Positions 20,278 to 31,200 of a stretch of DNA of 64,000 bases are shown in pieces; the first letter of the stretch is position 1; each line of letters opens with the position of its first letter. The position numbers and the translations under genes are program-made. The notes beneath the pieces were generated by a model, which worked only from the letters and a program-made list of their open reading frames with translations, did no database searches and was not told the origin of the DNA. This DNA is from Blastocladiella emersonii ATCC 22665 (lineage: Eukaryota > Blastocladiomycota > Blastocladiomycetes > Blastocladiales > Blastocladiaceae): the NCBI GenBank assembly GCA_025594325.1, contig JANHCV010000007.1:310001-374000 (forward strand). The letters run 5' to 3'.

Positions 20278-22266
20278 GAATCCGTAGATTGTCAAAATAT
20301 ACGTTGCAGTCACTTTTTTTGTTTGCGCTCATTCTAATCATTCTAATCAACTTGACGATGTCAGATTTGCGTCATCGCAATTGCGGTCGAAAGCGACGGG
20401 CCGTTGGGTGGCGCAACGCGGTCACGCGGCCGGACGCGTGGCGCCACACTGGCCCTTTGGAGAGATTGGTCCTCGCTCGGATCAAGTCTAGTTGACGAGA
20501 GGCCTTAACGTGCGACTGTTACACGATTCGTTATCATACCAGCCTTGGTTTCTCGCTCGGATCGGCCTTCAAGGAACTCAGTTTTGGCGGCCTCAGGAAC
20601 GGGTCGCGATGCGACTGATAACGCTCACCATATATATACTGCCTCTCCTTCCAGCTATCCCAAACCGACGCAAACACATCGCCAAACTATAATTTTCCTC
20701 TGCGACGCGCCGCACCAGAATGATGGGACGTCACTGCGCCCGCGAGCGGCGCGGGCTTTTCACGGCGCTCGCGCGAGCGGTGCCCGAACAGCGCGACGCA
20801 GGGAGGAAAGGTCGATGACAATCGGGTCCGTTTGGCGAGCAGCAAACGCGCAGAAGTGGTGAGCTGATGTCGAAGTGGTTGAGCGACTTCCGCGGCACTT
20901 GGTCGCAGGCGGAGGCGGCGGCGGCGGCGGCGGTGTGCATCAACTCTGACCCGTAAGTCATGTTCCCGAACTGCTTTACGAGTGTTGATAATGTACTCCC
21001 ACGACTTGTTTCCAAGCACGCGGTGACTCATGGTGCTAGCGTGGTTCGCTTTGGTAATCTTGCGCTCGCGATGGGAGAACGGCGGCGCCCATCGAACGCG
21101 AATGCCCAGACGAGCCCGGTATCAAGTGAAGAGGGCACTGCGCAATCTCACGAACCTCGTGAAACCACTTCATTGCAGAGCACCGTATCCAAGCCATCCA
21201 GCGGCAAGCACAGTGGAGGCTCGGTCCAGGGAGCACGATCTGGCAACAACCACTGACCGTGATCCGCATCAATCTAGGCAAGTATCAAGGAACGCCCGCT
21301 CGGAGTCAGTAATGCACGCGCGTCGTCGGAACGCGACCAACGGCGCATTTAGTTGAAGATTAAGTAGTCGCACCTTTTCAACCAGGTTCCCATCCCAAGA
21401 AGGCACCCGTGCAAACGTATCCCTGCAACCGGCGCTGAGACGAAGCAGCAGCGGCAGCGGGGCAGTCGACTGCCGGACGCGTGCCGCGGCGGCGGATTTG
21501 ACACGCAGCGGCTGCGCCTTGTGATTCAATGCAGCAAGTTGCAGTATCGATAAACAAGTTTCATGCAAGTGGTGATGCTGGAGAGTTCAGCAGCGGGGAG
21601 CGAGAACCAAGCCGAGTCAAGCGCGGGCAGGGAGCCCACCGCCGGCGCGGCATCAAGGCGCTGGCTCCAAATGCGGAAGGCGCGCGCTTCATGACCCAAT
21701 CACGACCTCAAGTCCGACGCGTCGTGCCCGAACTCGAGAAAAGGCTGCGCACTGGACCAAAGGTTCATGCAAACAGCATCCGCCGACGCGACGCATCGCG
21801 TAGCGGCAACACGACCAACGTCGTGCCGCCAAGTGGATCGCGGACCCGTCCGGGCCAGCTCGCCGCCTTGACGGCCACCGGCACCGTGTTCCATTCGTTT
21901 GCCATGACTTGCAGTGTCGGGTTGCATTCCGCGCGTCGGGTGCGTTCGAGAAGCAACGCACACGGAGCCGCGCACCGCGACGCGTCGTGTTTCCGAACGC
22001 GTCGCGCGTCGCGTGACCCGTCGCCACGGCCTTTCCCCAATCCTCTTCGATCATGAAGCGCCCTCGGAAACCGCGGCTCGGCCGGCCTTGAGTACGCGAG
22101 TACGGGCGGCGTGGCGCTGGGTTCGGGTCATGGCCGGGTCCCGGGCCGAGGCGCATCCGAGCCGAGCCGCCGTGTGTGCGGCGCGATGCCGGCGATCGTT
22201 CACCTCTTCCTCTCATTCTTCCCTGCTCTGAAGCACCTCTCTCTGCCTGCAACGTATCAAACAACC
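20278..22266. other. 2-kb region without a supported gene; GGC microsatellite
   Basis: Open frames here are short, overlap on both strands and look like chance frames in GC-rich DNA. There is a GGC trinucleotide run at about 20914-20933, several ACGCGT or GCGCCACA-type sites (for example near 20434) and, at 21990-22020, a cluster of overlapping GCGTC/GACGCG words upstream of the dehydrogenase gene. No mobile-element ends were found. Confidence 0.35.
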
Positions 22267-23229
22267 ATGGTCAACGTCATCGGCAAGGTCTGCATCGTGA
22301 CGGGCGCGGCGTCGGGCTACGGCCGCGAGCTGACGCTCCGCCTGTTCGGCAAGGGGTGCGTTCCTCTCGCGACCGCAACCCTCCTCCGTCTTCACGGCTT
22401 ACCCGCTCCCCTGAACATAGCGCCAAGGTGGTCCTGGTCGACATCAACGCGGACGCCGGCTCCACCTTCGCCGCCGAGCTGAACGCGCGCGAGGCCGGTT
22501 CCCCCGCGCGCGCCCTGTTCGTGCGCGCGGACGTGACATCGATGCCCGAGTTCCGCGCGGCCTTCGACGCGGCCGTGCAGAAGTGGGGCAGCGTGACGGT
22601 CGTGTTCAACAACGCGGGCGTGGTTGAGAAGAACGCGTTCCACGCGGACGCGCAGTGCGACTGGCGCCGCGTCATCGATATCGACCTCAACTCGGTGATC
22701 CTCGGCACCCAGCTCGCCATCGAGTACATGAGCAAGCCGGGTAACGGTGGTGGCGGCACGATTGTGAATGTCGCGAGTATGGCGGGGCTGCTGCCGATCC
22801 CGGACGGTACGCTACTCCTCGCCCTGGCTACGCGCGCGGTTGCTTACGCCGACCGTTGTAGCCCCCGTCTACTGCGCCGCCAAGCACGGCGTGGTGGGCT
22901 TCTCGACGTCGCTCAACCGGTTCGCGCGCCACGGGATCCGCGTCAACGCCGTGGCGCCCTTCTTCTCGGACACCCCGCTCGTCCGCGCCGGCCGCGCCAA
23001 CAGCGCGTCCTTTGACAAGACGCTCGCCAAGGTGGCGCTGGTCCCCGTCGCGACTGTCGTCGACGCCATGATGCACTGCGTCGAGGACGACTCGATGATC
23101 GGTCGAGGTACGTCGCTTTCTTGAAAGGGGTTCGAGGCGACATGTTGACCTCGTACGCGCGTGTGTGTAGTCCTGACCGTGACGCCCAAGGGCATCCACG
23201 CCGTGCCCAAGCGCTCGGCCAAGCTGTAA
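22267..23229 (+). CDS. Short-chain dehydrogenase/reductase (classical SDR)
   Basis: Four exons (22267-22355, 22421-22806, 22862-23107, 23171-23229) give a protein of about 259 residues, normal for classical SDRs. The N-terminal Rossmann motif TGAASGYG binds the nicotinamide cofactor, and an acidic residue after the second strand (VVLVDIN) suggests NAD rather than NADP. NNAG, a serine in NVASMAG and YCAAK (Tyr and Lys of the catalytic centre) are all present, with NAVAPF after them. The overall look is closest to 15-hydroxyprostaglandin-dehydrogenase-like fungal SDRs; the substrate cannot be told. Introns use GTGCG or GTACG donors. The end (PKRSAKL) resembles a C-terminal peroxisomal SKL-type signal only weakly. 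It is the only ordinary metabolic enzyme in this half of the window. Confidence 0.9.
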
Positions 23230-23393
23230 TCGCGCGCGTGCTACGTGCGAGTTGTGCGCGTGCTGCGCGTGCCGTGTCTCTGTGTACATTACCGAATACA
23301 AGTCGATTCAACAGGACCCTGTCTTTCTATCAAAATCGTTGTCTATCGGGAATCACACACACACACATCTACAACCCTTCGGCCGCCGCCCGC

Positions 23394-24782
23394 TCACGGC
23401 AGATACAGCACCGTGTCCTCCTCATTCCGCGCACCCCCACCACCACTACCAATACTCCCGCCGTCGGCGGGCTGCGCGACCGTCTTGGCCGCGAGCGCCG
23501 CCGCGAGATCGAACGCGCCGGGCCCGCCGGGGAGGTACAGCGTGTCGCGGTCACCCGTACCCCCCAACGTCGCGGTGGCGGCGGCCGTCGCGACGGGAAG
23601 CACGGCGGGCGACCCGGGCGCCGCGAGACTGTCGTCGGGCGTCTCCTTGAGCGCCGCGGGGCCCATGGCCATGGCGAACGCGAGGTGGTCGTCGCTGGTT
23701 GAGGCGGCGGCGGCGCGGGTCGTGGGGCTCGGCGGTGCCGCGGCAGATGCAGTAGGGGCAGGTGCGGCCGTCGCAGTCGCAGCCGTCGCAACAGCGACAG
23801 CAGCAGCGGCAGCGGGCGCCACGCCCATCCCGGGCTTCACAGACGCCCCCGCGACACCCGCCTCGACACCGCGCAGCTTGGCCTCGGCGCTGCGCGCGCG
23901 GCGGTACATGATGAGGGCGAGGAGGATCAGGACGACGGCGCCGGCCGCGATCCCGATGTACAGCCCGATAGGCGTCGACGCCGCGGTGCCGCCGTCGTTG
24001 GACCCGTTGCCGGCGGGCGGGAGCGAGCCGCTCGCGGTCGTGGTCGAGTTCGGGCCGCGGGCGGGCGAGTTACCGCTATTGCTGGTGCCCGAGGTCGGCG
24101 AGGAGGAAGGGTTCCCGTTGTTGTCCTGCGCAGAGCCCGGGGTGCCCGTCGGCGATGCGCCGCCCGAGCTGTTGTTGCCGCCGTTGCCCGAATCGTCCGA
24201 GCCCGAGCCGTTGGACGGCGACGGCGAGTTGGAGTTGGACGGCGCGGGCGGGTTGTTCCCGCCGCCGCCACCGCCGCCGCCACCACTCCCACCGCCGTTG
24301 GTAGGTGTAGGCGACGGCGGGTTGGGCGGACGCGACGTGGGCGATGGCGACGGCGCGGGTTTCGCGGACGGGCAGACGAACTTGAGCCCGACGTGGTGGA
24401 CCTGGACGAGCCGGCTGAACGTGTACGTCTCGACTTCGGTCAAAAAACACCCGCGGAACCCGCCGTCGGCCTGCTGGCGCCACTGGGTGTTGGACCCGGG
24501 GTTGAACCCGCCGTCGGCGGTCGCCTGAGCGAGGATCTGGTCGGTCCACGCAAACTCGAGCGTGTTGATGCCACCGCTGCGCCCGCCGCCGCCCTGGTGC
24601 GCGCAGCGGACGGTGATACCCTCGATGGCTTCGCCGCTGCGCTGCACGTTGAAGGACGTCACGTACGACCCGGCGGGCGCGCCGCGGATGCACGACTCGA
24701 CGGACGAGACCTGGCCCGGCAGGTCCGAGCCGGGTCCGACGCGCTTGTACTTTTCGTCGCCCGTGATTGGGGTGAACGACAT
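23394..24782 (-). CDS. LYLP-family single-pass membrane protein 1
   Basis: Predicted 462 residues in one coding exon. No signal peptide follows the ATG (MSFTPITGDE); a 5' UTR intron just upstream is possible (donor GTGAG, acceptor CTTCTAG), but the frame above the ATG is closed. Residues about 20-138 form a compact domain shared with two paralogs: Cys near 31, CAH near 60, GINTLEF, WRQQ, CFLT and FVCP. A long Ser/Pro/Gly stalk follows (about 140-270, with a nine-residue glycine run), then one membrane segment (about 271-292, IGIAAGAVVLILLALIM). Next come a basic stop-transfer with AEAKLRG, an Ala-rich cytosolic tail, and the motif LYLP twice, the second as the very C-terminus (DTVLYLP). The gene resembles a receptor or wall sensor in architecture. 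No known family was recognised. Confidence 0.75.
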   Translation of the reverse strand: MSFTPITGDEKYKRVGPGSDLPGQVSSVESCIRGAPAGSYVTSFNVQRSGEAIEGITVRCAHQGGGGRSGGINTLEFAWTDQILAQATADGGFNPGSNTQWRQQADGGFRGCFLTEVETYTFSRLVQVHHVGLKFVCPSAKPAPSPSPTSRPPNPPSPTPTNGGGSGGGGGGGGGNNPPAPSNSNSPSPSNGSGSDDSGNGGNNSSGGASPTGTPGSAQDNNGNPSSSPTSGTSNSGNSPARGPNSTTTASGSLPPAGNGSNDGGTAASTPIGLYIGIAAGAVVLILLALIMYRRARSAEAKLRGVEAGVAGASVKPGMGVAPAAAAAVAVATAATATAAPAPTASAAAPPSPTTRAAAASTSDDHLAFAMAMGPAALKETPDDSLAAPGSPAVLPVATAAATATLGGTGDRDTLYLPGGPGAFDLAAALAAKTVAQPADGGSIGSGGGGARNEEDTVLYLP

Positions 24783-25709
24783 GGTCTATCGAATCTAGAA
24801 GGTGCTGCGGGGCGGAGACGGGGGTAAGCGAGCACATCTCACCGAGTTGCATCAGCGTCGACAGCGTACAAGATCGAGGCGGAGCGATTGCGAAAGAGAC
24901 GAGCGGGGAGGGAGAAGGCGTCTGGAACGGCGATGGCAGCGGCGAGGGTGGCGACACGGCCCGCTCGCTCGCCCGCGGCGATCCGCAAGCAAGCGAGCGA
25001 GCGAAGAGGCCACAACAGGCACCGGGCCGAGAGATCCCAAACGGGCGTCGCTGGCGGCGGCAGCAGCGTGGCCCCTCTCCGCGCGCACGCGGCCATCATC
25101 CCGCCCGCTCGAATCAAACCCCGATCTGGTCGGCTCAGGAGCTCCTCATGGCCGGCAATGGTTGGTTGCATCGAGTTGCATCACGCTGACCCGAGGCAGC
25201 GGTCGGACGCCCACATCGCCCAACGGCGGCGCGGCGGAAGCGCAAGCGGAAGCGACGTGGGCGTCCGATCGCCACATCACGTGTGTGGCGCCGCGCGTGA
25301 CTGTCTCGCGGCCTGTGTCTCGCGGGGCAGCGCTCGGGGCTCAGACGCTCGGGGCTCAGACGCTTGCGCAAAGCCAAAGATCTGCCTTGGTCCGAAGCGG
25401 TCGACAACCAGCGTTCGTTTCAATCGACGTGCGCGGCGTTTCGCTGCGCAGAGACGACCGCCAGCACGAACCAAGAGTCACGCCGGCGGGTCGCTCCTCA
25501 GTACACGAAACGAGCTTGATAGGGGTCGATCACACTGAGTTCAAGTAACTCGAGTCAGTCGCACATCTGCGCAAAGGGCTGAATGTGCGCGCGCGCGCGC
25601 ATCGTCGCGGAGCGGTCGGGAACGGCAGTGCAAAAGCGCGTCTATATTGAGGCAGGTACACACAACGAGAAAGGCTGCCGTGTCACACAAAAAGGTTGAT
25701 GGAGAAGCA
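24783..25709. other. Intergenic region between LYLP genes 1 and 2
   Basis: This region contains the promoter of LYLP gene 1 and the 3' side of LYLP gene 2. It has GCAAGCGAGC-type short repeats near 24,990, a duplicated GCTCGGGGCTCAGAC word near 25,335-25,365, a CACGTG E-box near 25,278 and a CG dinucleotide run near 25,588. The plus-strand open frames here have no coding character. Confidence 0.35.
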
Positions 25710-26792
25710 TCAAGGCAAGTAAAGCACCGACTCGGACGCGGTACTCTGGCGGCGCCCGTCCGCAGCCGCGCGTGCCATCGTCACGCGAGCCACGGGCGCC
25801 GGCTTGGCGGTCGGCGGGAGCCCGCGGTCCATGGTGGGCAGGTAGAGCTCGCTCTCGCCGCTCCCGTGTCCGGGAAGGTACAGGGTGGACCGCGCGCTGG
25901 TCCGCGCGCGCTTGGCCGCCTTGACAAATGCGGCAAGGCTCGCCGAGCGCGGAGGACCGTCAAGCACAACGGCGGTCGGCGGGTGCGAGTCTGGGCCGAG
26001 CCCGTTCGGCTGCGCCGGATTGAAGCCGCCGCTGCGAAGCTTGGCCTGGGCAGCGCGCACCTTGTGGCGGTGGAAGAGGTACGCGAAGGTAGCGACGACG
26101 AGAGCGAGCGGGCCAAGGATAAAGTAGATAGTGACCGCGGACGAGCCGTTGTCGTCAGATGAACTTAAGCGCAGGGTCGGCGGCGGCGTGGGGGAAGGGG
26201 AACCACCACCGTTCGGCGGGCCAGTCGGTAACGGGGACCGGCCGATCAAAATGTCTGTACTTGAAGCGGTAGCGCGAGAAGATGTGGTCGTTGATGTCGT
26301 TGTCGAGGATCGAGTCGGGCTCGACGTTGGTGGGCACACAAAGGTCAGCGCAAGATTCACGACGACTTCCCCCTTAAAGGGCGTGATCCCAGTCAGGAAG
26401 CAGCTCTTGAGCTCGTTGTCATCCTGCTGCCGCCAAAAGCCCGTCGAACTCATAAAGAAACGAGAGCCTTGGCCCGCGTACTCGAGTTGCGTGATGCCGG
26501 TGTTGTCCCAGCCGACCACAAGCGAGTTGATGCCATCAGATCGGATCGGGCCGTTGACGAAGACGAGGGACGAAATCGGCCGTTCGTGGGCACAGTCGAT
26601 GAACAAGGCACGCAAATGCCCGGAAGGAAGCCAGTTTACGTTGATGGCCGACACGAATGAGTTGGGCGGGTTATCGGTGTTCCTGTTGGTGCAAGACTGC
26701 GGCATGGCCGCCTCCCGAAACCGGCTCGGGCCGAGACCGACCTCGCGGGTCCGCGTCACGCCGACCTTGGGCGTGAAGGCTGGGTTCGACAT
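25710..26792 (-). CDS. LYLP-family single-pass membrane protein 2
   Basis: A 360-residue paralog of the gene at 23394-24782. The N-terminus (MSNPAFTPKVGVTRTR) again lacks a signal peptide and shares the F-P-x-x-G pattern with the others. The N-terminal domain has CAHE, SDGINSL, GWDNTGI, FWRQQDD, CFLT and FVCPP. A Thr/Ser/Pro stalk leads to one membrane segment (about VTIYFILGPLALVVATFAYLF), then HRHKVRAAQAKLRSG. The tail carries three copies of the motif: STLYLPG, SELYLPT and, as the last residues, SVLYLP. The domain is closer to paralog 3 than to paralog 1. Function unknown. Confidence 0.75.
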   Translation of the reverse strand: MSNPAFTPKVGVTRTREVGLGPSRFREAAMPQSCTNRNTDNPPNSFVSAINVNWLPSGHLRALFIDCAHERPISSLVFVNGPIRSDGINSLVVGWDNTGITQLEYAGQGSRFFMSSTGFWRQQDDNELKSCFLTGITPFKGEVVVNLALTFVCPPTSSPTRSSTTTSTTTSSRATASSTDILIGRSPLPTGPPNGGGSPSPTPPPTLRLSSSDDNGSSAVTIYFILGPLALVVATFAYLFHRHKVRAAQAKLRSGGFNPAQPNGLGPDSHPPTAVVLDGPPRSASLAAFVKAAKRARTSARSTLYLPGHGSGESELYLPTMDRGLPPTAKPAPVARVTMARAAADGRRQSTASESVLYLP

Positions 26793-27203
26793 GCTGGGCT
26801 ACCAGAGCTGGAGTATCGGTTAGGACTCGCTGCGTCTATGTTTCATGGAGTGGTCATACAGTGCGGTCAGCGAGCAGCCGCGGCGGAAGAGCGAGAGGGG
26901 GAGAAGGGATCGTTCGGCGGGCGGATCGTCGGCGGCGGGCAGCGCAACGGTTGCAAGCGCCGCCAGGGCGTGCCCATGTGGGCGCACTGCCGCTTCGTCC
27001 AAGCGCCGTCCGTGCAAACCGAGCGGCCAGTTTTGCGCGCTCACGTGCCGAGTTGATCACAAGCACGTGAGCGAGAGCGCGTCGATCATCTCGCCCCCCT
27101 TCGTGACCGCGATTCTCGCGGCTACCGCCGAGTCGATCGACGGAGATCTAGCTGTGCGGCTTGCGACAAGTCAGAAGGGCATCAAGGCGCTCTATTCCTT
27201 TAT
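26793..27203. other. Region upstream of LYLP gene 2, with a possible short exon on the plus strand
   Basis: Contains a 19-base word shared with the LYLP gene 3 upstream region (listed separately). The plus-strand frame ending at 27207 reads like protein over its last 45 codons (SIISPPFVTAILAATAE, then ending YSFI), but no start, splice site or neighbouring exon supports a gene. It is noted as a possible coding relic. Confidence 0.3.
27003..27021. promoter_or_regulatory. 19-base word shared upstream of LYLP genes 2 and 3
   Basis: GCGCCGTCCGTGCAAACCG occurs here, 211 bases upstream of the LYLP gene 2 start, and identically at 49110-49128, 196 bases upstream of the LYLP gene 3 start, in the same orientation relative to the genes. 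Surrounding bases have diverged, so this is a candidate common regulatory site. Confidence 0.45.
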
Positions 27204-27675
27204 CTAGAGCTCCGGCGGGAGGACACAGCGCGGGGGATATCGCCGGCTTACACACAAAAATTGGTGCCTGGTCGCTTCAACGGGCGGGAACCCGATCTGC
27301 AACTCGTACCGCTTGTTGAGCGTGTAATAACCGGAGCCCTTGCCCATGACCTGGATCGTGAGCTGCCCCGGCACGGTGGAGTTGGATTTGACGCCTTTCA
27401 TATCGCAGCAGCCTATACGCGCGTTGGGACGAGTTGTGAGGCGTTTGTCGCGGGGAGAGCAAGGCAGCCCGCGTACCAGCACTGGCCGATCCAGCGAAGA
27501 CGGCGAGAACGAGAAGGGCAGGAAGCAAGGCGGCGGTAGTGCCGGTTATCAAGCTCAGGGACGACACGCGACGCGAGTCGCCACTGCGGCGCGGAGGCAA
27601 GGTGTGCGCCATCATTTCCATGTGTCCGTGCCCTCGTGGTCGCGAGAAGGTGGACGCGAGAAGGGCTTGATGCAA
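27204..27675 (-). CDS. Small secreted cysteine-containing protein
   Basis: An ATG at 27675, or the later in-frame ATG beginning MEMMAHTLPP, opens a basic N-region. A hydrophobic core (TTAALLPALLVLAVFAG) and the cleavage-like SASAG follow, a typical signal peptide. A clean intron (donor GTACGCGG, acceptor GCGTATAG, about 27404-27475) joins this to AGCCDMKGVKSN and onward. The mature protein is only about 65 residues with four cysteines. A second donor-like GTAAGC after the FLC codons may mean another exon; without it the end is at 27204. Size and composition fit small secreted fungal proteins, but no family was recognised. Confidence 0.55.
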
Positions 27676-27984
27676 GCTGGCGCTGAAGCAAAGCGAAGAT
27701 CGCGCTGTGAGGTCAAGTCGGGTTTCTTATAAGAGTGCAGCAAGTCGCAGTTGCCGATGGTTCAGTTCATTCGCTACGTTGCATTCGTGTCGAAAGGGCG
27801 AGAACGCTCTCAGCGGTGCGACTCAGGATCAGGGCGCGCCTGATGGCGCAAGGGTGCGGTGCGAACGGCCCGGCAGATCACGAGGGCAGCAACGCCGATC
27901 TGAGCGTCGATCGCGCACACGTGTTGCATGTCCCGCCTTGGCAGAGCGACGCGTCGCGTTTCAGGCATGTTCTGAGTTCGCTCG

Positions 27985-28165
27985 AGCGGAAACAGGCCAT
28001 ACCATGTACGTCGAAGCGTTTGTCTTATTCTATAGCTCGGCAAGATAAACAAAAGTGCCGGATTTCACACGAACTTCGTGGTAAGTTGTTCAATCGGGGC
28101 AGATGGAGCATTCCGCTGCCTGCATCATCTCGCGCATCAGCAGCAGCCGAGCGCGTCGAGCCGAT
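27985..28165 (-). pseudogene. 3' relic of a further LYLP-family gene
   Basis: About 150 bases match the 3' end and downstream region of LYLP gene 3 (47590-47740). Shared words include AACAGGCCATAC, GTCTTATTCTATAGCTCGGCAA and CCGCTGCCTGCATCATC. On the minus strand the terminal motif has decayed from GSGVLYLP to GSGMLHLP, and the stop is lost. It shows that the family once had another member between the small secreted protein and DUF4470-like copy 4. Confidence 0.6.
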
Positions 28166-28241
28166 CTAAACCTTGCCAAACATACGCAAAGGAAATCACA
28201 ACAAAAGATATATATTCGCGCGCTTGTGCGCAAGACGCTAA

Positions 28242-31200
28242 TCAATCGAGCTCCACAATTCGGCTGTCGTCCACCCCACTCTTGTCGCTATCGTGTGCTC
28301 CAATCGAGGAAGTGGAACCAGACGCGCCGGGAGCAGTGGGCGGCGGGATCGGGACGCGGTACTGCCGCCCGTGTCCAGGGAAGAGGGGCTGGATATAGCT
28401 CACGCGGAGGTAAGGACGCAGCCGTTCAAGGAAGTCGGGGTCAAAGTACTCGGCTCCGGGCATGCGCTCGTTCGAGTCGCCAGTCTTCGGCAAGCAGTGC
28501 GACCCGAAAGCAATGTACTTGACGACACAGGACACGAAAGCGTCAGGGACAAGGAGTTGCATGACGCGCCAGCTGAAACCGACGTATTCCCCAGCAATGC
28601 GAGCGAGCAAACGCATGCTGCGAGCGTCCTCGCTCAGCCCTGGTACGTCACACTTGAGCGTCATTAAGAGAGTGCTCGCCAGATAGCTCATCTCGAGCAC
28701 TGGAGTGTGTGCACGCGACAGGTCAGACGGCGGGACCACCGACATCCGGTGCAAGATCAACACAGCGATGTGAACGGGTTGCTCGCACACGCCCTCGACC
28801 CCGCTCATAAAGAGCTCCACAACGCGCACACCACGCTCGTAGCCCATAAAGAGCTGCATCGAAAAGTAACGCAGATAAAGCTCCTCCGACGCCACGTCAG
28901 TACTGAAGACGCGCAGGTCCAGGTCCTTGGACGACACTTCGTCGTCTGAAAGCAGCATCTTGAGATCACGCGCCGCCTTGAAGTCTGCATCAGAAAAATT
29001 GTTGCGCACAGCAGCCAGCGCGAGCTTTTGGTCGGTACGGTTAAGCTGTCCCGTTGAGTACACGTCAGCGTAGTCAGCAAAAGCGGGAAAGTTCGGGATG
29101 AGAGCTACGTTGAACGAGACCGGCGCAAGGATACGCGAGAGGATGACCTTGATAAATCGCCGCTGCGCGTTGGGCGCTACGAAATCAACTGTGACTGGGC
29201 ATGGTAGGCGCATGACCTGCTGCGAGCCATCATCAAATTCAAGAACCGCGGCACTGGCTGCGCGTGAGAAGTTCCTGTGAGAAACCCGTGTGCGACGGTG
29301 AGCAAGAGGGACAGCTAGGGTAAGCTCAACCATGTCGGCCTTTTCGACGGCATGCACCACAGGGAAAGCGAGGCTTGGTGACAGCGGTGTCACATTATCG
29401 CTGAATCGAAGAAACCGCGAATGCGCTGCAAAGTTGGCCAAGCTAGTCGTGGCGGCAGAAAACGAGTTGACGGGCACCTTGGCCATCGTCATGGACGCGA
29501 GCAAAACGCGCGAAGTACGCGCCGCCGCAGTATCCGCAGAGCCGTAATCAAAGCGGATGTAAGCGTTGCGCTGCTTAGCCAAGCCCTCCGCGACATGACG
29601 CGGAATGTAAGTGGAGATTCGAAGCTGCTCCGCATTGCCGTCGCCTGCAGGCCCGACAACAAAGCTGCGGAACTGGTGCGTCACGGCACCGAGAGTAAGC
29701 TCAAGCGACATGACCAAGTGCGGGTTCACGGCGCTCGCAGCCGTGACCAAATCGCGGTCAATGAGCCCATCGATGCGATACAGGTGCGAATCGTGGATCA
29801 TTCCTTTGACGTTGATCGGAAAGCCGTAAAGCTCCGCTTGAGCAAATACCTCGGCCACAGATCCCGCAAGCCACGGACTCGCAAGCATCGCCGACCACAG
29901 CTCGCGTGCGTCGGGCCATGGGGCAGACTCAAGCTGCGTGGAACCGGTCCACGTCAGTCGGCCCGAAGCGAAAGCAAAAGCAAGCAGTTTGGGGAGGAGC
30001 GCACCAGTTGCGTGCGGCCCCGCTACACGTCCAAAATGTTAGCCGAGAGAATCGAGTAAGGATTACACACATAGTAACGCACCAGGCAAACCAGTGAGCG
30101 CAGCTGAGTCAGACCCACTGAGTTCCTCAGCGCACTGAACAAGTACGTTGAGAAGGAAAGCCGACTCGCGCAAAGCGATAGGAAGCGTGGGCGTAGCGAG
30201 TTTGAAGAAGGTAAAATCCTCGCGACTGCAGCCGCCGCGGCGCATGAGCTGGGACTGACTCCATGCAGTACGTGTCGTGTACGACCCCCAAAAGTCCCCA
30301 GTGGCACGTTCAAGGAGGTTTACGCCCAAAAGCGTTGGGAATGCTTCAAGTGGAAGAGCAGTGACATGACGGAGAAAGTCTTCGCGCGAGGATGCAATTG
30401 GGTAAACATGGTGAGTCCAAGTCAAAATGAGGGAGCGCGAAGTCACCCAGTTGCTCGCCAGAAGAGGCGACGCGTGGACAAGCAGATTCAGCAGACCGCA
30501 CGTGTCCAGCAAGTTGCCCGTCTCGATCACGTTGAACCGGAGGAAGTTCGATTCATGCGGGAACGAAAGCTGCTCGTCGTCTATGAAGTTGGTAGGCTGA
30601 GGTGGATGAGTAATTTGGGGATGCGAGGCAAGCTTCTCCATGATTTCCACGGGGTGCCCAGAAACGAAGACGACACGGCACAAGAACGCCGCCACCGCTG
30701 GTTCCTCGTTCCAGGTCAAAACATGCTTTGGAGCAACGGTAGCTCGGCGGCGGTTGCTGCCAGGACCAAATGCCTCGACAAGATTGTTGACGTGTTTGAG
30801 CAACGCGCGCAACATGCTCCCGTGGAGATCGGTGGGCTCTACGTGGAATACGTTGAGCGGAGAGAACTCGTATGGGGCCGAGAACGAAAGTTTGCCATCG
30901 GGGCCGACGAGTAGCATGGTTGGGTTCACAGAGAGGTCGGGAAGTACGCCGTCGTGGTCCAAAAGCGTCGAACGGTTGATCAAGTCGAAGAGGAATGCAC
31001 CGTTGGAGAGAAGCGAGCGAGCTTTGCGCTGAAGCATCGCCTCGTGAATACCAGTCGGAAAATCGCTACCGTACGTATCACGCAAATTGTCCATGAACCA
31101 AGCAGCAGCGGCGTCGACGTGGTCACTGCGACCAGCTTGGCGGGCAAAGTCTGCGTCGCGTTCCTCGGCAAGCTGTTCTCTCGACCAATCGCAATTGATC

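Noticed and set aside
21529-22056. 175-residue plus-strand frame upstream of the dehydrogenase
   Set aside because: Overlapping frames of similar length exist on the minus strand, all Arg-rich and without ordered segments. No support for a gene.
23245-24528. 427-residue plus-strand frame opposite LYLP gene 1
   Set aside because: Low-complexity Ala/Pro/Gly/Leu translation, whereas the minus-strand frame has paralogs with conserved cysteines and motifs.
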